64,000 nt of DNA from Rhizobium sp. P38BS-XIX (lineage in GTDB: Bacteria; Pseudomonadota; Alphaproteobacteria; Rhizobiales; Rhizobiaceae), in NCBI RefSeq assembly GCF_012641435.1, contig NZ_JABAIJ010000016.1, forward strand, positions 1 through 64,000, written 5' to 3'. This document shows, one piece after another, positions 51,166-60,288 of the stretch. Numbering within the stretch: the stretch's first letter is position 1; each line of letters opens with the position of its first letter. The notes beneath the pieces are model-generated. The model did not search any database. It saw nothing but the letters and a program-made list of their open reading frames with translations, and was not told the origin of the DNA. The translations under genes were made by a program, and so were the position numbers.

Positions 51166-52479
51166 TCAGGATCCGTTCTTGCGATAGGCTTGGCCGTCAA
51201 AGGTGTAGAGTTCGCCGGACTTGGCGTTTCGGGCATCGCCATTCACGAACAGATCGTGGAATTCACCATGCACGCCGTTTTCGGCCTTTACCGCGTGGCG
51301 AAAGCCGCTGAAGATGACTGTCGCATTGCCTGCGGGCGCAACGGATACGATAAAGACAGGACCGTTTCCTGCGCCTGCATCGCAGCGGTTCGAGGTTGTG
51401 ACGAACCAGGTGGCGTTGGTTGCCGAGAGAGATGGCAGCATTTCCCTGCCGGTCAACTTGCAGATTGACGGGTAATTGGGGTCTTGTCTGATGGCATCGG
51501 CGACCGCGGCGGATGGTGCCTTCATACCGATATCGTCGATCGACCAGACCGTATCCGATCCTGCCGCGGCTACGGGTGCGGGCTCTGCTTTAGAATCTAT
51601 CTCGGACACGGGCGTCCCGTTCTTCGCGATAACGTCCGCGCCAAGTTCGAAACCGCTGATGATTTCCGACGGGACGGTGCCCGCCTCAAGCGCGAATTTG
51701 CCTGCCTGCGACCGCCATATCGTGGTGCTGGTCTGCTCGGCGCCGCCACCGACACTTCTCGTATAGATCACCCGGACGCGATCTGGCTTTGATAGTCCGG
51801 TCTCGAGCCGTCCCGTAATGGTCACCGACTTGCTTTCGTCTTCCTCGGCACCGCTGTTGCTCCAGCCTGTGGGAACCATGCCGAGAGAAACGATGCCGCC
51901 GTTGCGGAATACGTAAGAGTTGGTCAAATCGGTGGAATAGCCTTGGAACGATATGCCGCCATTGACGGTCATGCCGTCATCAGTGCCGAAATGCGCGGCG
52001 TTGATGTCTCCGCTTTTGCCAAGCACGCCGTTACTTTCCGTAAAATCGCGCTTGACCGTGACGAGTCGTAGCGCGCTTCCCGTCTCCCGGAAGAAATAGG
52101 CGGACAGGCTAGAGCCTTGATCCAATCCGCTCTCGCCCGGATCGGACACCACGGCGGTAATCAGAACCTGACTGCCATTGAACTTCAGCAGTGCGGCGAG
52201 CGAGGTGCACTTTTCGTCGGATGTGTCGGGGCGAAATTGGATATCCTTGCCAAGGGCAAGCGTCTCTGCTGTGCGCATCTCGTCATTGTTCGAGAGCATC
52301 TCGTGCGCATCGTCACATAGAAGAATCTGGCGTTTGCCCGAATGATCATCGGTTATGGAGGTGGCGCGCGCAATCGTGGCAAATGGAACGATGGTTGACA
52401 GCGCTATCGCCACCACAGCCAGCCGCGAATTTATAGGACGCCGCTTGCCAAAAGGCGCATCCGTCATCACTTGGAGCAT
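51166..52479 (-). CDS. Secreted hypothetical protein
   Basis: 437 residues with an N-terminal export segment (LAVVAIALSTIVPFATIARA|TS). Four cysteines in the mature part could form disulfides (LLCDDAH with EKCTSLA; SICKLTG with NRCDAGA). Not recognised. First gene of the operon that ends with the DUF4344 metallopeptidase; an internal ATG at 52467 could also be the start. Confidence 0.75.
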   Translation of the reverse strand: MLQVMTDAPFGKRRPINSRLAVVAIALSTIVPFATIARATSITDDHSGKRQILLCDDAHEMLSNNDEMRTAETLALGKDIQFRPDTSDEKCTSLAALLKFNGSQVLITAVVSDPGESGLDQGSSLSAYFFRETGSALRLVTVKRDFTESNGVLGKSGDINAAHFGTDDGMTVNGGISFQGYSTDLTNSYVFRNGGIVSLGMVPTGWSNSGAEEDESKSVTITGRLETGLSKPDRVRVIYTRSVGGGAEQTSTTIWRSQAGKFALEAGTVPSEIISGFELGADVIAKNGTPVSEIDSKAEPAPVAAAGSDTVWSIDDIGMKAPSAAVADAIRQDPNYPSICKLTGREMLPSLSATNATWFVTTSNRCDAGAGNGPVFIVSVAPAGNATVIFSGFRHAVKAENGVHGEFHDLFVNGDARNAKSGELYTFDGQAYRKNGS

Positions 52480-52898
52480 TCGTTCCCCCGACCTTCACCG
52501 CCGTCTCAACGCATCGGCGCCGACGGCGCATTGCCCTGCTGTCGCGATGAGCATCGATCCTTCGGACGCGAGGCCGGAAGCGGGGTAGTTTGCCAAAATT
52601 CCCGGACAGTATGAGGCTTTCCCGTCAGGGAAACGCCGGCATCAGGACGCAGGACCGACAAGGCCATATCAGACCATGCCAGCGGCACCGATATCCCTGC
52701 GTCTGCCATAGGTGCACATGCGTCTATATTTGCAAATCCTCACTCTCGCGGCTGGCCGACAACTCTCACGTGCCGTAAGGCTGCCTGAAAGAGTTGATGT
52801 GCGGAATGGGAAAGCTCTATCCCCGCTCTTCCGATCCGCTGGTATCGAGGGAGCTTTCCATCTCCGTCGAGGCCCTGTCTCGCTGAAAGGATTTAAGC
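52480..52898. other. Divergent intergenic region in the envelope cluster
   Basis: About 420 bases between a minus-strand and a plus-strand secreted-protein gene. No supported gene; presumably holds promoters for both units. I could not identify a shared operator. Confidence 0.35.
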
Positions 52899-53975
52899 AT
52901 GAATGCATGGCGCAGCACCTTTTCCCGCCTTCTCCTCCCCGCCGTTCTGTTGTCTTTCCCGACGCTTGCCGCCGCGGCCGAAAGAACGGATTGCTTTGGC
53001 TTCAATGCATTGGATGACAATCCGCTTGCCGCGCAGCTCTACGAGGTCAAGCCGGGAGACAAGGTCGAGTTTCAGTGCCCGGAAAAATCGGTGGTCTGCA
53101 AGAAGGGGTCCTTCCTCTTGCCGGGTGATCAGGTTGCCGTAAGCCGAGCAAGTGGCGATCGTGCCTGCGCCACCTATCTCAACCCCGCAAAGCGGACCGA
53201 TGATGAGACGTCCGGCTGGCTGCCATTGTCGCGGCTTTCGCAATTGTCGCCCGCGCCCGATTGGGTCGGACATTGGGGAGACAGCGAAATGAGCATCGTC
53301 GCAAAACCGCAAGGCGGCAAGATCCGCATCGATGCCAAGGCCAACCTGCAATTCGGCAATGGCGAGCAGGGTGGGCAGTTTGCCGGTCTGATCGACGGTC
53401 AGAACTCTCAGGCAGCCTTTGGCTATCAGGAGGGCGAGGATGGTAAACCGGAAAAGCTGCTGCCTTATCAGGACAAGGAAGTTGCAGGCCTTTGCCAGGT
53501 GAGGATGAGCCAGCTCGGACGTTACCTTGTCGTTGGCGACAACCACATGTGCGGCGGCATCAACGTCAGCTTCTCCCGCATCTATCGCCGGGCGGATGAA
53601 AAGGCGCCTGCTGACAAGGCCGCAACGTCAAAGGCATCCACGGCACAGAAGCAGGCCAGCATCACGCGCCCGTCCTACAAGGCCTGCCTCGACAAGTCGG
53701 AGGGCGTCACCGTTACCATGCGCAACTGTGCCGGTGATGAGTTGAAATATCAGGATGATCGTCTCAATCGTGCCTATAAGCTGCTGCGCTCGAAGCTGGA
53801 CCAGAGCGGCGCCACGCAAATTCGCGACGAGCAGCGCAAATGGATAGCCGACCGCGACACTGAATGCGCGGTGGATACAAACAGTGGAACGGCTGCCTTG
53901 ATCGTTGCCGATGACTGCCTGGTGCAAACCACATCCAAGCGGGCCACGGAGCTGGAAAGCCGGATCCCGCGATAA
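52899..53975 (+). CDS. Secreted protein with C-terminal LprI-type (lysozyme inhibitor) domain
   Basis: 358 residues. Signal peptide (LLLPAVLLSFPTLAAAA|ER). The N-terminal two-thirds is a cysteine-containing beta domain. Residues about 265-355 match the LprI/DUF1311 helical domain: YKACLDKSEGVTVTMRNCAGDELKYQDDRLNRAYKLL, then IRDEQRKWIADRDTECAV and DCLVQTTSKRATELES. This domain binds and inhibits lysozyme in some characterised proteins. It is followed by a strong terminator. Fusion to a longer N-terminal region is less usual than stand-alone LprI. Confidence 0.82.
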   Translation: MNAWRSTFSRLLLPAVLLSFPTLAAAAERTDCFGFNALDDNPLAAQLYEVKPGDKVEFQCPEKSVVCKKGSFLLPGDQVAVSRASGDRACATYLNPAKRTDDETSGWLPLSRLSQLSPAPDWVGHWGDSEMSIVAKPQGGKIRIDAKANLQFGNGEQGGQFAGLIDGQNSQAAFGYQEGEDGKPEKLLPYQDKEVAGLCQVRMSQLGRYLVVGDNHMCGGINVSFSRIYRRADEKAPADKAATSKASTAQKQASITRPSYKACLDKSEGVTVTMRNCAGDELKYQDDRLNRAYKLLRSKLDQSGATQIRDEQRKWIADRDTECAVDTNSGTAALIVADDCLVQTTSKRATELESRIPR

Positions 53976-54037
53976 GAAAGAGCACGTGATAGTCGCGGCA
54001 ATCCGGCGATATCCGTTCGGTGGGGCTCTGGACGTGC

Positions 54038-54066
54038 AAGGCAGGGAACAGAACCCTGCCTTTTCT
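54038..54066 (+). terminator. Rho-independent terminator after the LprI-fusion gene
   Basis: 9-bp stem AAGGCAGGG / CCCTGCCTT with a 7-nt loop, followed by TTTTCTCATT. It starts 63 nt after the stop codon. Confidence 0.85.
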
Positions 54067-54105
54067 CATTCCACAGAGATGTTGCTGTGGAAGGGAGACA
54101 TTCCA

Positions 54106-54462
54106 ATGCAAATCCAGGGAATCTATGCTGCCCTCGCGACCGCAAATATAGAGAGAGCAGAGAAATTCTACACCGGCCTCTTTGGTCGGGAACCCGACGA
54201 TCGTCCCATGGACATGTTGATCCAATGGCGGGACATTGCTGGCGCGAATATCCAGGTTTTTCTCGACAAGGAGAATGCGGGCTACGGTCGATTGACGATC
54301 GTCGTGCCTAAAATGGAGGAAGCCAGCAAATCGCTTGGCGGGATTGGCGTGACGATTACGGGTGAATCCCACGGTGATTACGGCCGTATCGGTCAGATAG
54401 CCGACCCGGACGGTAATCGCATCACCCTTGCCGAGCCGCCCCCAAAGCCCTTCAGAGGCTAG
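54106..54462 (+). CDS. Small VOC (glyoxalase-like) protein
   Basis: 118 residues, single VOC module pair: IQGIYAALATANIERAEKFYTGLFG, then WRDIAGANIQVFLDK and IGQIADPDGNRITLAEPP at the end. Typical of the small glyoxalase/bleomycin-resistance type. The start is the ATG at 54106 behind AAGGGAGA. Only part of a metal site is conserved (the terminal Glu), so activity is uncertain. Confidence 0.85.
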   Translation: MQIQGIYAALATANIERAEKFYTGLFGREPDDRPMDMLIQWRDIAGANIQVFLDKENAGYGRLTIVVPKMEEASKSLGGIGVTITGESHGDYGRIGQIADPDGNRITLAEPPPKPFRG

Positions 54463-54629
54463 CCGTAGGATGGCTTTGGGGCAGCCTGGAGTGCGAACGC
54501 GTAGCGATCGAAGATTTCGCCTGTAAAAAAACGACTTCCATGTCGGTCGTCCACGCTGCGAAACCGCCGGCGGGAATCAGGCTGGCAGCCGCGCCGTGTT
54601 CGGAGAGCCGACCAGCCTTTGGCCATCGG

Positions 54630-55004
54630 TCAGTCATCAGGACCGAGGGCTTGCGACCAGTTCTTCCGCATCTCGGCAAGGCGTGCGGTATAAGCCGTTT
54701 TCAGACAGGCGGCATCCCTGCAAGCGTCTCTGACGGTCTCCCGCCAGTGCGTCTGTTCCTTGCCAGCCGGATCGAGCACTTCGCCCGTTTCGCCGTCGTG
54801 GCCGTAAGTTTCTCCCTCGATCTTGTCGAATAGCACCTTCATTTCGTCATCGAGCTTCGACAGGCTGGGCGTGGTGCAAATCAGCTTTTCGACGTGGCTC
54901 TTGGCATATTTGCAGTTGAAGCCGGCGGCTTGCGCCGGAGCCGTCAAAGCATACAAAAGGCAAAGACCGGCCCCTAGTGCCAGCATATGACGTCCGGTGT
55001 TCAT
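54630..55004 (-). CDS. LprI-type small secreted protein
   Basis: 124 residues from the ATG at 55004 (AAGGAGAG upstream). Signal peptide (MLALGAGLCLLYALTAPAQA|AG) and a DUF1311/LprI domain: FNCKYAKSHVEKLICTTPSLSKLDDEM, then TVRDACRDAACLKTAYTARLAEM, with the four family cysteines. Second LprI-type protein in this locus, after the fusion form at 52899. Predicted periplasmic; possible lysozyme inhibitor. Confidence 0.87.
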   Translation of the reverse strand: MNTGRHMLALGAGLCLLYALTAPAQAAGFNCKYAKSHVEKLICTTPSLSKLDDEMKVLFDKIEGETYGHDGETGEVLDPAGKEQTHWRETVRDACRDAACLKTAYTARLAEMRKNWSQALGPDD

Positions 55005-55560
55005 AATCTCTCCTTGAGATAAAACGTGGCCTATTATGTGAGCGGATAGATGGGGCTGGTCAGGCATTGCTCGAACCATTTTGCATCGGATGTTTCGAGC
55101 GGCCAGTTCCCTTCCACATCCAGTTCTGGAAAATCAGCCTTCGGTGTCGGTAGATGCTGGTCCTCATCAGGCCAGCGATCGCAGGTGGAACTCTTGCCGC
55201 AAGTGGATGGCCGGGCATGATGATGGGTGCTCCGTTTTATCGTCCGCCGTCGTGTGCCTGGCAGTCGGCCCAAGTGAACGAAGAGCGATCTTCATCAAGG
55301 CGCTGCAGCCTGGAGAATTCGCAGATAGCTCGATATCGGTGCCGGGTGTACGAAATTTTGAGGATCGAAACATGCGTGCACTTGTTATAGACGGCACTGC
55401 ACCTGCTGAACCTCAGCTCTCACGGACCAAAGTCGGCAGCAAGCCGCTTTCGTATCGGAGGTGGCAGAACCGCCGCGTACCGAGATCGACATTGATGAAT
55501 CGTGTGCGACGTTCGTTGGCAATCGGCGACCACCAACATTCATGTCGGGAAATCGTCTGA
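55005..55560. other. Gap with no supported gene
   Basis: About 555 bases. A plus-strand stretch from 55373 starts MRALVIDGTAPAEPQLS, reminiscent of the beginning of a medium-chain dehydrogenase, but it has no continuation in any frame and no ribosome binding site. Nothing else recognisable; possibly a decayed gene. Confidence 0.35.
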
Positions 55561-56082
55561 TTACGTGGGTGAAGCCATGCCGGAATAGCGCAGGCAGATG
55601 AAGGCCATGAGGCTGGCTACGGCAAAGGCGTTGATATTCAGCAGTGTTGCAAGCTGGCCCTCGCTCCAGGAAAAGATCGGGTTTCCGATCGTCCACCAAG
55701 AGACGACGAAGCAGACGAAAATGAAGCAGGCAACGCCCCGCTGCCACCATTTCTCGGTGGGATGAAATGTGACGAGCGCCAATGCCATACAGGGAGCGAG
55801 AAACAGCAGGGTAGCGGACGCGCGCCCGAAAATGACGGTTTCAAACACCGTATCCAGCGTGCCAATCACGGGGAGCGCCAGGCGAGCGGCGAATGGGAAC
55901 TTTCCGGCGATCAGGGGGATCGCCAGGAAAAAGGGGAGAGAGACGAGCGTGAGCGTCGATATATCAACGCCGCTGCCGACCAGCCACCAGACATAGAACG
56001 GATAAAATGGCTTGTTGACTATGATGACCCAGGCGACTGTGACCCCTGCCACGGTTCGTGGGTCTTGCGCCCGTTGCATCAT
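55561..56082 (-). CDS. Integral membrane protein, unknown (DUF2878-like)
   Basis: 173 residues with about five hydrophobic segments (TVAGVTVAWVIIVNKPFYPFYVWWLV; LVSLPFFLAIPLIAG; LFLAPCMALALVTF; GVACFIFVCFVVSWWTIG; FAVASLMAFICL). Its start overlaps the methyltransferase stop by ATGA. I do not recognise the family with certainty. Last gene of a three-gene unit (DUF1295 protein, methyltransferase, this), so probably part of the same lipid-related process. Confidence 0.7.
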   Translation of the reverse strand: MMQRAQDPRTVAGVTVAWVIIVNKPFYPFYVWWLVGSGVDISTLTLVSLPFFLAIPLIAGKFPFAARLALPVIGTLDTVFETVIFGRASATLLFLAPCMALALVTFHPTEKWWQRGVACFIFVCFVVSWWTIGNPIFSWSEGQLATLLNINAFAVASLMAFICLRYSGMASPT

Positions 56083-57107
56083 CCGGCCGGTCTCAGGCTG
56101 TAGTGACCCACCCCCCAGACATTGCCGTTGTCATGGCCGAACAGCCCGGCCGTCGCCAGGAAGAAGAGCCGCCAGCGGCGTTGCCAGAGGGCGCTGTCTT
56201 TTCCATAAACCTTGGCGAAAATCGGCTGGATGCGATCGATCTCGCGATCGAAATTGGCGAGCCAGTCGATTGCCGTACGACGGTAGTGGGTTCCAGACCA
56301 GCGCCATTCCTGCTCGACGGAGAAAAGATCGCCGAAGCGATGCGGCAGGTCATGGGCCGGCATGATGCCACCGGTAAAGAAGTGATGGGCGATCCAGTCG
56401 GCAGGATCTTCATGATTGAAACGATAGGAGCGGTCCTTATGGGTGAACACGTGCAGGAACAGCCTGCCATCGGGCTTCATCCAGCCGCGAACGCGCTCCA
56501 GCAAGGTGCGCCAGTTCGACATATGCTCGAACATCTCGACCGAGACGACATGATCGAAACGCTCGTCGGTGGCAAAATCGTTCATATCGGCGGTGATGAC
56601 GGTCAGATTGGTCAGGCCACGCTTCTGCGCGAGATCAACTATATATTCGCGCTGCGAGGCGGAATTCGAGACGGAGGTAATTTGAGAGTTCGGAAATGTC
56701 CGGGCAAGATAAAGCGATAGCGAGCCCCAGCCGCAGCCAAGCTCCAGGACGCTTTGTCCATCCTCGATGCCGGCATGTTTGACCGTCTCCGCAAGCGCAT
56801 AGGTCTCGGCTTCTGCGTGTGTCGTATCGGAATTAGGATAAAGGCAGCACGAATATTTCCGCTGCGGCCCAAGAACCAGGCTGAAGAATTCGGCTGGCAC
56901 TTCATAGTGCTGGCGATTGGCCTCGTCTGTGTGCGTTGCCACCGGAAACTGGCCCATCGCGCTGACGAACGCCCTCTCTTCGTCCATCGACGTAGCGGCC
57001 AGACGACGTTTGGTGCGCCCGCACAGAAAATCGATACCCGCAAGCGTCATGCTGTCGGTGAGCGGTGCACGCTCGGCGGTGTTGATGGCAAAGGCCAGCA
57101 TATTCAT
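56079..57107 (-). CDS. Cyclopropane-fatty-acid-synthase-type SAM methyltransferase 1
   Basis: 342 residues. SAM-binding motif VLELGCGWGSLSLYLA, acidic residue in TADMND, and VVSVEMFEHMSNW, followed by HHFFTGGIMP, all as in CFA-like methyltransferases. HYEVPAEFFSLVLGPQRKYSCCLYP is the family's substrate-entry region. These enzymes methylate or cyclopropanate unsaturated acyl chains in membrane lipids; some make branched or furan fatty acids. The second CFA-type enzyme at 60269 has a different N-terminus. Sits between a DUF1295 gene and a membrane protein. Confidence 0.88.
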   Translation of the reverse strand: MNMLAFAINTAERAPLTDSMTLAGIDFLCGRTKRRLAATSMDEERAFVSAMGQFPVATHTDEANRQHYEVPAEFFSLVLGPQRKYSCCLYPNSDTTHAEAETYALAETVKHAGIEDGQSVLELGCGWGSLSLYLARTFPNSQITSVSNSASQREYIVDLAQKRGLTNLTVITADMNDFATDERFDHVVSVEMFEHMSNWRTLLERVRGWMKPDGRLFLHVFTHKDRSYRFNHEDPADWIAHHFFTGGIMPAHDLPHRFGDLFSVEQEWRWSGTHYRRTAIDWLANFDREIDRIQPIFAKVYGKDSALWQRRWRLFFLATAGLFGHDNGNVWGVGHYSLRPAG

Positions 57108-57110
57108 CGA

Positions 57111-57911
57111 TTATTCTCCTTCGGGATGAGACGTTGACTTGCGGGGGCCGGGAAAGAAAGCGTTGACATGCTGCTGCAGGGCGCGAAATTTCTCGCCGCG
57201 CGATCTCAGCATGTGATCCTCAAGCGGCGGAATGCCGGAGACATGTACGAGCAGCCAGTACATCAGTGCTGGCGCAAGCAGGGACAAAAGGCTCGTGACC
57301 GAGTTCGTGATGGCAAAGAGCGGGAAACTGCACCAGAACAGCCATTCGAAGAAATAGTTGGGGTGGCGGGAATAATACCACAAGCCGCTTTCGCAGATCT
57401 CGGTCCTTGCTTCCGGCGTACGGCGAAACTGTGCGAGCTGGGCATCTGAAATAGTCTCGCCGATCAGAGCGGCCGCGCCGAGCAAAGCCGCAAAGAAATC
57501 CGTTCCACTCGGATAGGTCTTATCGTTTGTCGCAGCGAGATAGACGGCGAATATGAGGATGAAAGCTGCGAGTGCCTGGACCTGCAGGAAGACAAACAGC
57601 CGCCAGCCGGCGCTGTCGCCCCAGTCCTCCATGAGCCTGGCGTAACGAGGATCTTCTCCGCCGCCTCGGGTACGCGTTCCAATATGCCAGGCAAGCCGCA
57701 ATGCCCACGCTGCGACAACGACAAGCACAGTCATGCGGCGGGCAAACAAGCCTTCCGCGTAGATGGCTGCAGCAATCCCACCAAAGCCGACGGCCAAGGA
57801 CCAAATGGTATCTATCCAGCCGCTGGCGCTTGTCATGCGCTGCACTAGCCATGCCGCCGCCATGGCCAGCGATACACCGATTGCTATGACAGCCAGAAGA
57901 ACCCAATCCAT
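57111..57911 (-). CDS. DUF1295 membrane protein (steroid 5-alpha reductase-like)
   Basis: 266 residues with about seven membrane segments. DUF1295/ICMT-like signature near the C-terminus: CESGLWYYSRHPNYFFEWLFWCSFPLFAI, with the conserved RHPNY that binds NAD(P)H in the family, and ISGIPPLEDHML ahead of the tail. These enzymes reduce or modify lipid-like substrates. Starts 149 nt from the divergent FAD oxidoreductase. First gene of the minus-strand lipid unit. Confidence 0.9.
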   Translation of the reverse strand: MDWVLLAVIAIGVSLAMAAAWLVQRMTSASGWIDTIWSLAVGFGGIAAAIYAEGLFARRMTVLVVVAAWALRLAWHIGTRTRGGGEDPRYARLMEDWGDSAGWRLFVFLQVQALAAFILIFAVYLAATNDKTYPSGTDFFAALLGAAALIGETISDAQLAQFRRTPEARTEICESGLWYYSRHPNYFFEWLFWCSFPLFAITNSVTSLLSLLAPALMYWLLVHVSGIPPLEDHMLRSRGEKFRALQQHVNAFFPGPRKSTSHPEGE

Positions 57912-58084
57912 TCGTTCGCTCGCATTGACGCCTGTTCGTATCCCGATGTTCCATTTACGGACGCACCCCGGATCTGGTTTCGCCTTCTTTTGAAAAAATC
58001 TCGTTCTGCGCGAAACCGGGAGCTGTCTTCTTCCGTATCTGTCTTGAAAGCGAAAAGCTGATGGTTGGGGGAAGAGAGGATCTA

Positions 58085-59458
58085 ATGCGTTATCACGATG
58101 GAAATAGCGGCGACCGACGCCTGAAGATCGCTGTTATCGGCAGCGGCATTTCCGGTCTCTCGGCTGCATGGCTTTTATCCAAGCGCCACGACGTAACGGT
58201 CTTCGAGGCTGGCAAGCGCGTCGGCGGCCACAGCAACACCGTGGAATTCGCAAGCCTGACAGGGCCGGTTGCGGTCGATACCGGCTTCATCGTGTACAAC
58301 GAAGTCACCTATCCCAATCTGACGGCATTGTTTCGTATGTTGGAGGTGCCGACCGCAGCCTCGAACATGTCGTTTGCGGTGTCGTTCGATAACGGCGCCT
58401 ATGAATATTCCGGAGGCACCGGGCTTGGTCTTTTCGCGCAAAAGTCGAATATCGTCAGCCCGCGCTTCTGGTCCATGATGCGGGATTTGCTGCGTTTCTA
58501 TAAGAGTGCACCGCTGGATCTGCCGATCCTCGGCGGTATATCGCTCGACGATTATCTTTCGCGCAACGGCTACGGGCGGGCCTTCCGCGAAGACCATCTC
58601 TATCCGATGGCTGCGGCAATCTGGTCGACGCCAGCCATGCAGGTGGGTGCCTATCCGGCGGCAAACTTCATCAGGTTCTGTTGCAATCATGGGCTGCTGG
58701 AATTGTGGGATCGGCCGGTCTGGCGCACTGTGAACGGTGGCAGCCGGGAATATGTTGCGCGCATGACCAGCCGGTTTGCCGACCGCATCCGCGTGTCGAC
58801 ACCGATTATGTCGATACGCCGCGGACCACAAAGCGTCGAGCTTCGGGACGATAATGGGGGAAATTACATCTTTGACGATGTCGTCATCGCCACCCATGCC
58901 GATCAGGCGCTTCGCATGCTGGCGGATCCAAGCCAGGACGAACAGCGCATTCTGGGCGCTTTCCGCTACTCCAGGAATGAGGCTGTGCTCCACGGTGATA
59001 CCTCACTGATGCCGAAACGGCGGGCTGCCTGGTCGAGCTGGAATTATGTCGCGGATACGCGGGATGGGCCAACGCAGCCCTCGATCACCTACTGGATGAA
59101 CAAGTTGCAGCCTTTGGGTGCCGCCCCGCCGACCTTCGTGACACTCAACCCTCGCCGCGAACCGAAGGAAGACACCGTCATCTGCCGCGAGAGCTACGAC
59201 CATCCGGTTTTCGATCTCGATACGGATCGGGCGCAAAAGGAGATTTGGTCTCTGCAGGGTGCGTGCAACACCTGGTTCTGCGGTGCGCATTTCGGTTCGG
59301 GCTTCCATGAGGATGGCATTCAGGCGGGCCTTGCGGTTGCCGAGGATCTCGGCGGTCTGCGCCGTCCATGGCAGGTTGCCGAGGAAAGTGCCCGCATCGT
59401 CCGAAAGCCGCTTGTCCGCCCGGTGAAATTGCCGCTTGATGTGGAGGTGACCGCATGA
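58085..59458 (+). CDS. FAD-dependent oxidoreductase (amine-oxidase fold, CFA cluster)
   Basis: 457 residues from the ATG at 58085 (GAGAGGA upstream). FAD-binding Rossmann motif IAVIGSGISGLSAAWLLSKRHDVTVFEAGKRVGG and the C-terminal CGAHFGSGFHEDGIQAGLAVAEDL. This is the flavoprotein regularly found next to DUF1365 and CFA-type genes in bacteria, including the singlet-oxygen-induced cluster of Rhodobacter. A desaturase-like or oxidative step on the acyl chain is the usual suggestion; the reaction here is not shown by sequence. Heads the plus-strand operon and overlaps DUF1365 by 4 bp. Confidence 0.9.
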   Translation: MRYHDGNSGDRRLKIAVIGSGISGLSAAWLLSKRHDVTVFEAGKRVGGHSNTVEFASLTGPVAVDTGFIVYNEVTYPNLTALFRMLEVPTAASNMSFAVSFDNGAYEYSGGTGLGLFAQKSNIVSPRFWSMMRDLLRFYKSAPLDLPILGGISLDDYLSRNGYGRAFREDHLYPMAAAIWSTPAMQVGAYPAANFIRFCCNHGLLELWDRPVWRTVNGGSREYVARMTSRFADRIRVSTPIMSIRRGPQSVELRDDNGGNYIFDDVVIATHADQALRMLADPSQDEQRILGAFRYSRNEAVLHGDTSLMPKRRAAWSSWNYVADTRDGPTQPSITYWMNKLQPLGAAPPTFVTLNPRREPKEDTVICRESYDHPVFDLDTDRAQKEIWSLQGACNTWFCGAHFGSGFHEDGIQAGLAVAEDLGGLRRPWQVAEESARIVRKPLVRPVKLPLDVEVTA

Positions 59459-60288
59459 CGGCGAAACTACGCTCTGCGCTGTTTCCCGGCCTCGTCACGC
59501 ATGCGCGTTTCAAGCCGAAACAGCACAAGCTCAGCTATCGCATCTATTCTCTGCTGCTCGACCTCGATGAACTCGACAAGGTCGATCGGAAACTGCGTCT
59601 CCTCTCGATCGATCGGTTCAACCTGTTCTCCTTTTATCGCAGGGATCGCGGTGATCGCTCCGGCTCGGATTTGCGCAAGCAGGTGGAGTGCTTGATGCGC
59701 GAGGTCGGTGTCGAGCCGGATGGCGGTCCGATCATGCTGCTCACCATGCCGCGTCTGCTCGGTTGGGCTTTCAACCCGCTCAGCGTTTTCTTTTGTTATT
59801 CGAAGGATGGATCTCCCAAAGCCATCCTGTGGGAGGTGGACAATACCTTCGGCGAGCGCCATGGCTACATGATCCCCGTGGAGGCGCATAGCGGCGCCGA
59901 CATTGTCCAGCAATGCGACAAGACTTTTTATGTCTCGCCGTTCATGGATATGGACCTGCGCTATAGGTTCCAGGTTTCGCCGCCGGCCGATCGTCTTTCC
60001 ATTCGCATCGAAACCTTCGATCATGAGGGTCCGGTGTTGACGGCGAGGCATCTGGCGCGTCGCACCGAACTCACGGATGGAGCATTGCTAAAGGCATTTT
60101 TCGCCATTCCCCTGCTGACACTTCGCGTCGTTGGGGGGATCCATTGGGAGGCGCTCAGGATCTGGCTCAAGGGCATAGGTCTGCGCATCCACCCGCGTCC
60201 TCCCGAGCAGCCCGTTTCATTCGTCCGTCCTTCATCCGCTGAAGGAAAGACACCTCGTTCGAAAGTCGATGTTCATGAGCCCGTTTGA
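59455..60288 (+). CDS. DUF1365 protein
   Basis: 277 residues. DUF1365 hallmarks: LFPGLVTHARFKPKQHKLSYRIYSLLLDLDEL, LLTMPRLLGWAFNPLSVFFCYS, and ILWEVDNTFGERHGYMIPV with KTFYVSPFMDMDLRYRF. Always co-encoded with CFA-type enzymes and the flavoprotein; function unknown, probably acyl-lipid modification. Coupled upstream by ATGA and overlapping the CFA gene by about 20 bp. Confidence 0.92.
   Translation: MTAKLRSALFPGLVTHARFKPKQHKLSYRIYSLLLDLDELDKVDRKLRLLSIDRFNLFSFYRRDRGDRSGSDLRKQVECLMREVGVEPDGGPIMLLTMPRLLGWAFNPLSVFFCYSKDGSPKAILWEVDNTFGERHGYMIPVEAHSGADIVQQCDKTFYVSPFMDMDLRYRFQVSPPADRLSIRIETFDHEGPVLTARHLARRTELTDGALLKAFFAIPLLTLRVVGGIHWEALRIWLKGIGLRIHPRPPEQPVSFVRPSSAEGKTPRSKVDVHEPV

Noticed and set aside
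54440..54481. Inverted repeat CCCCAAAGCC / GGCTTTGGGG as a terminator of the VOC gene
   Set aside because: 22-nt loop, no T-run, and one arm is inside the coding sequence.
55373..55560. Start of a possible medium-chain dehydrogenase (MRALVIDGTAP)
   Set aside because: No nucleotide-binding or zinc motif follows in any frame and there is no ribosome binding site; similarity may be chance.
57920..57955. EcfG-like GGAAC-N17-CGTC before the DUF1295 gene
   Set aside because: The -10 element deviates from CGTT and lies very close to the start codon; not strong enough to call.
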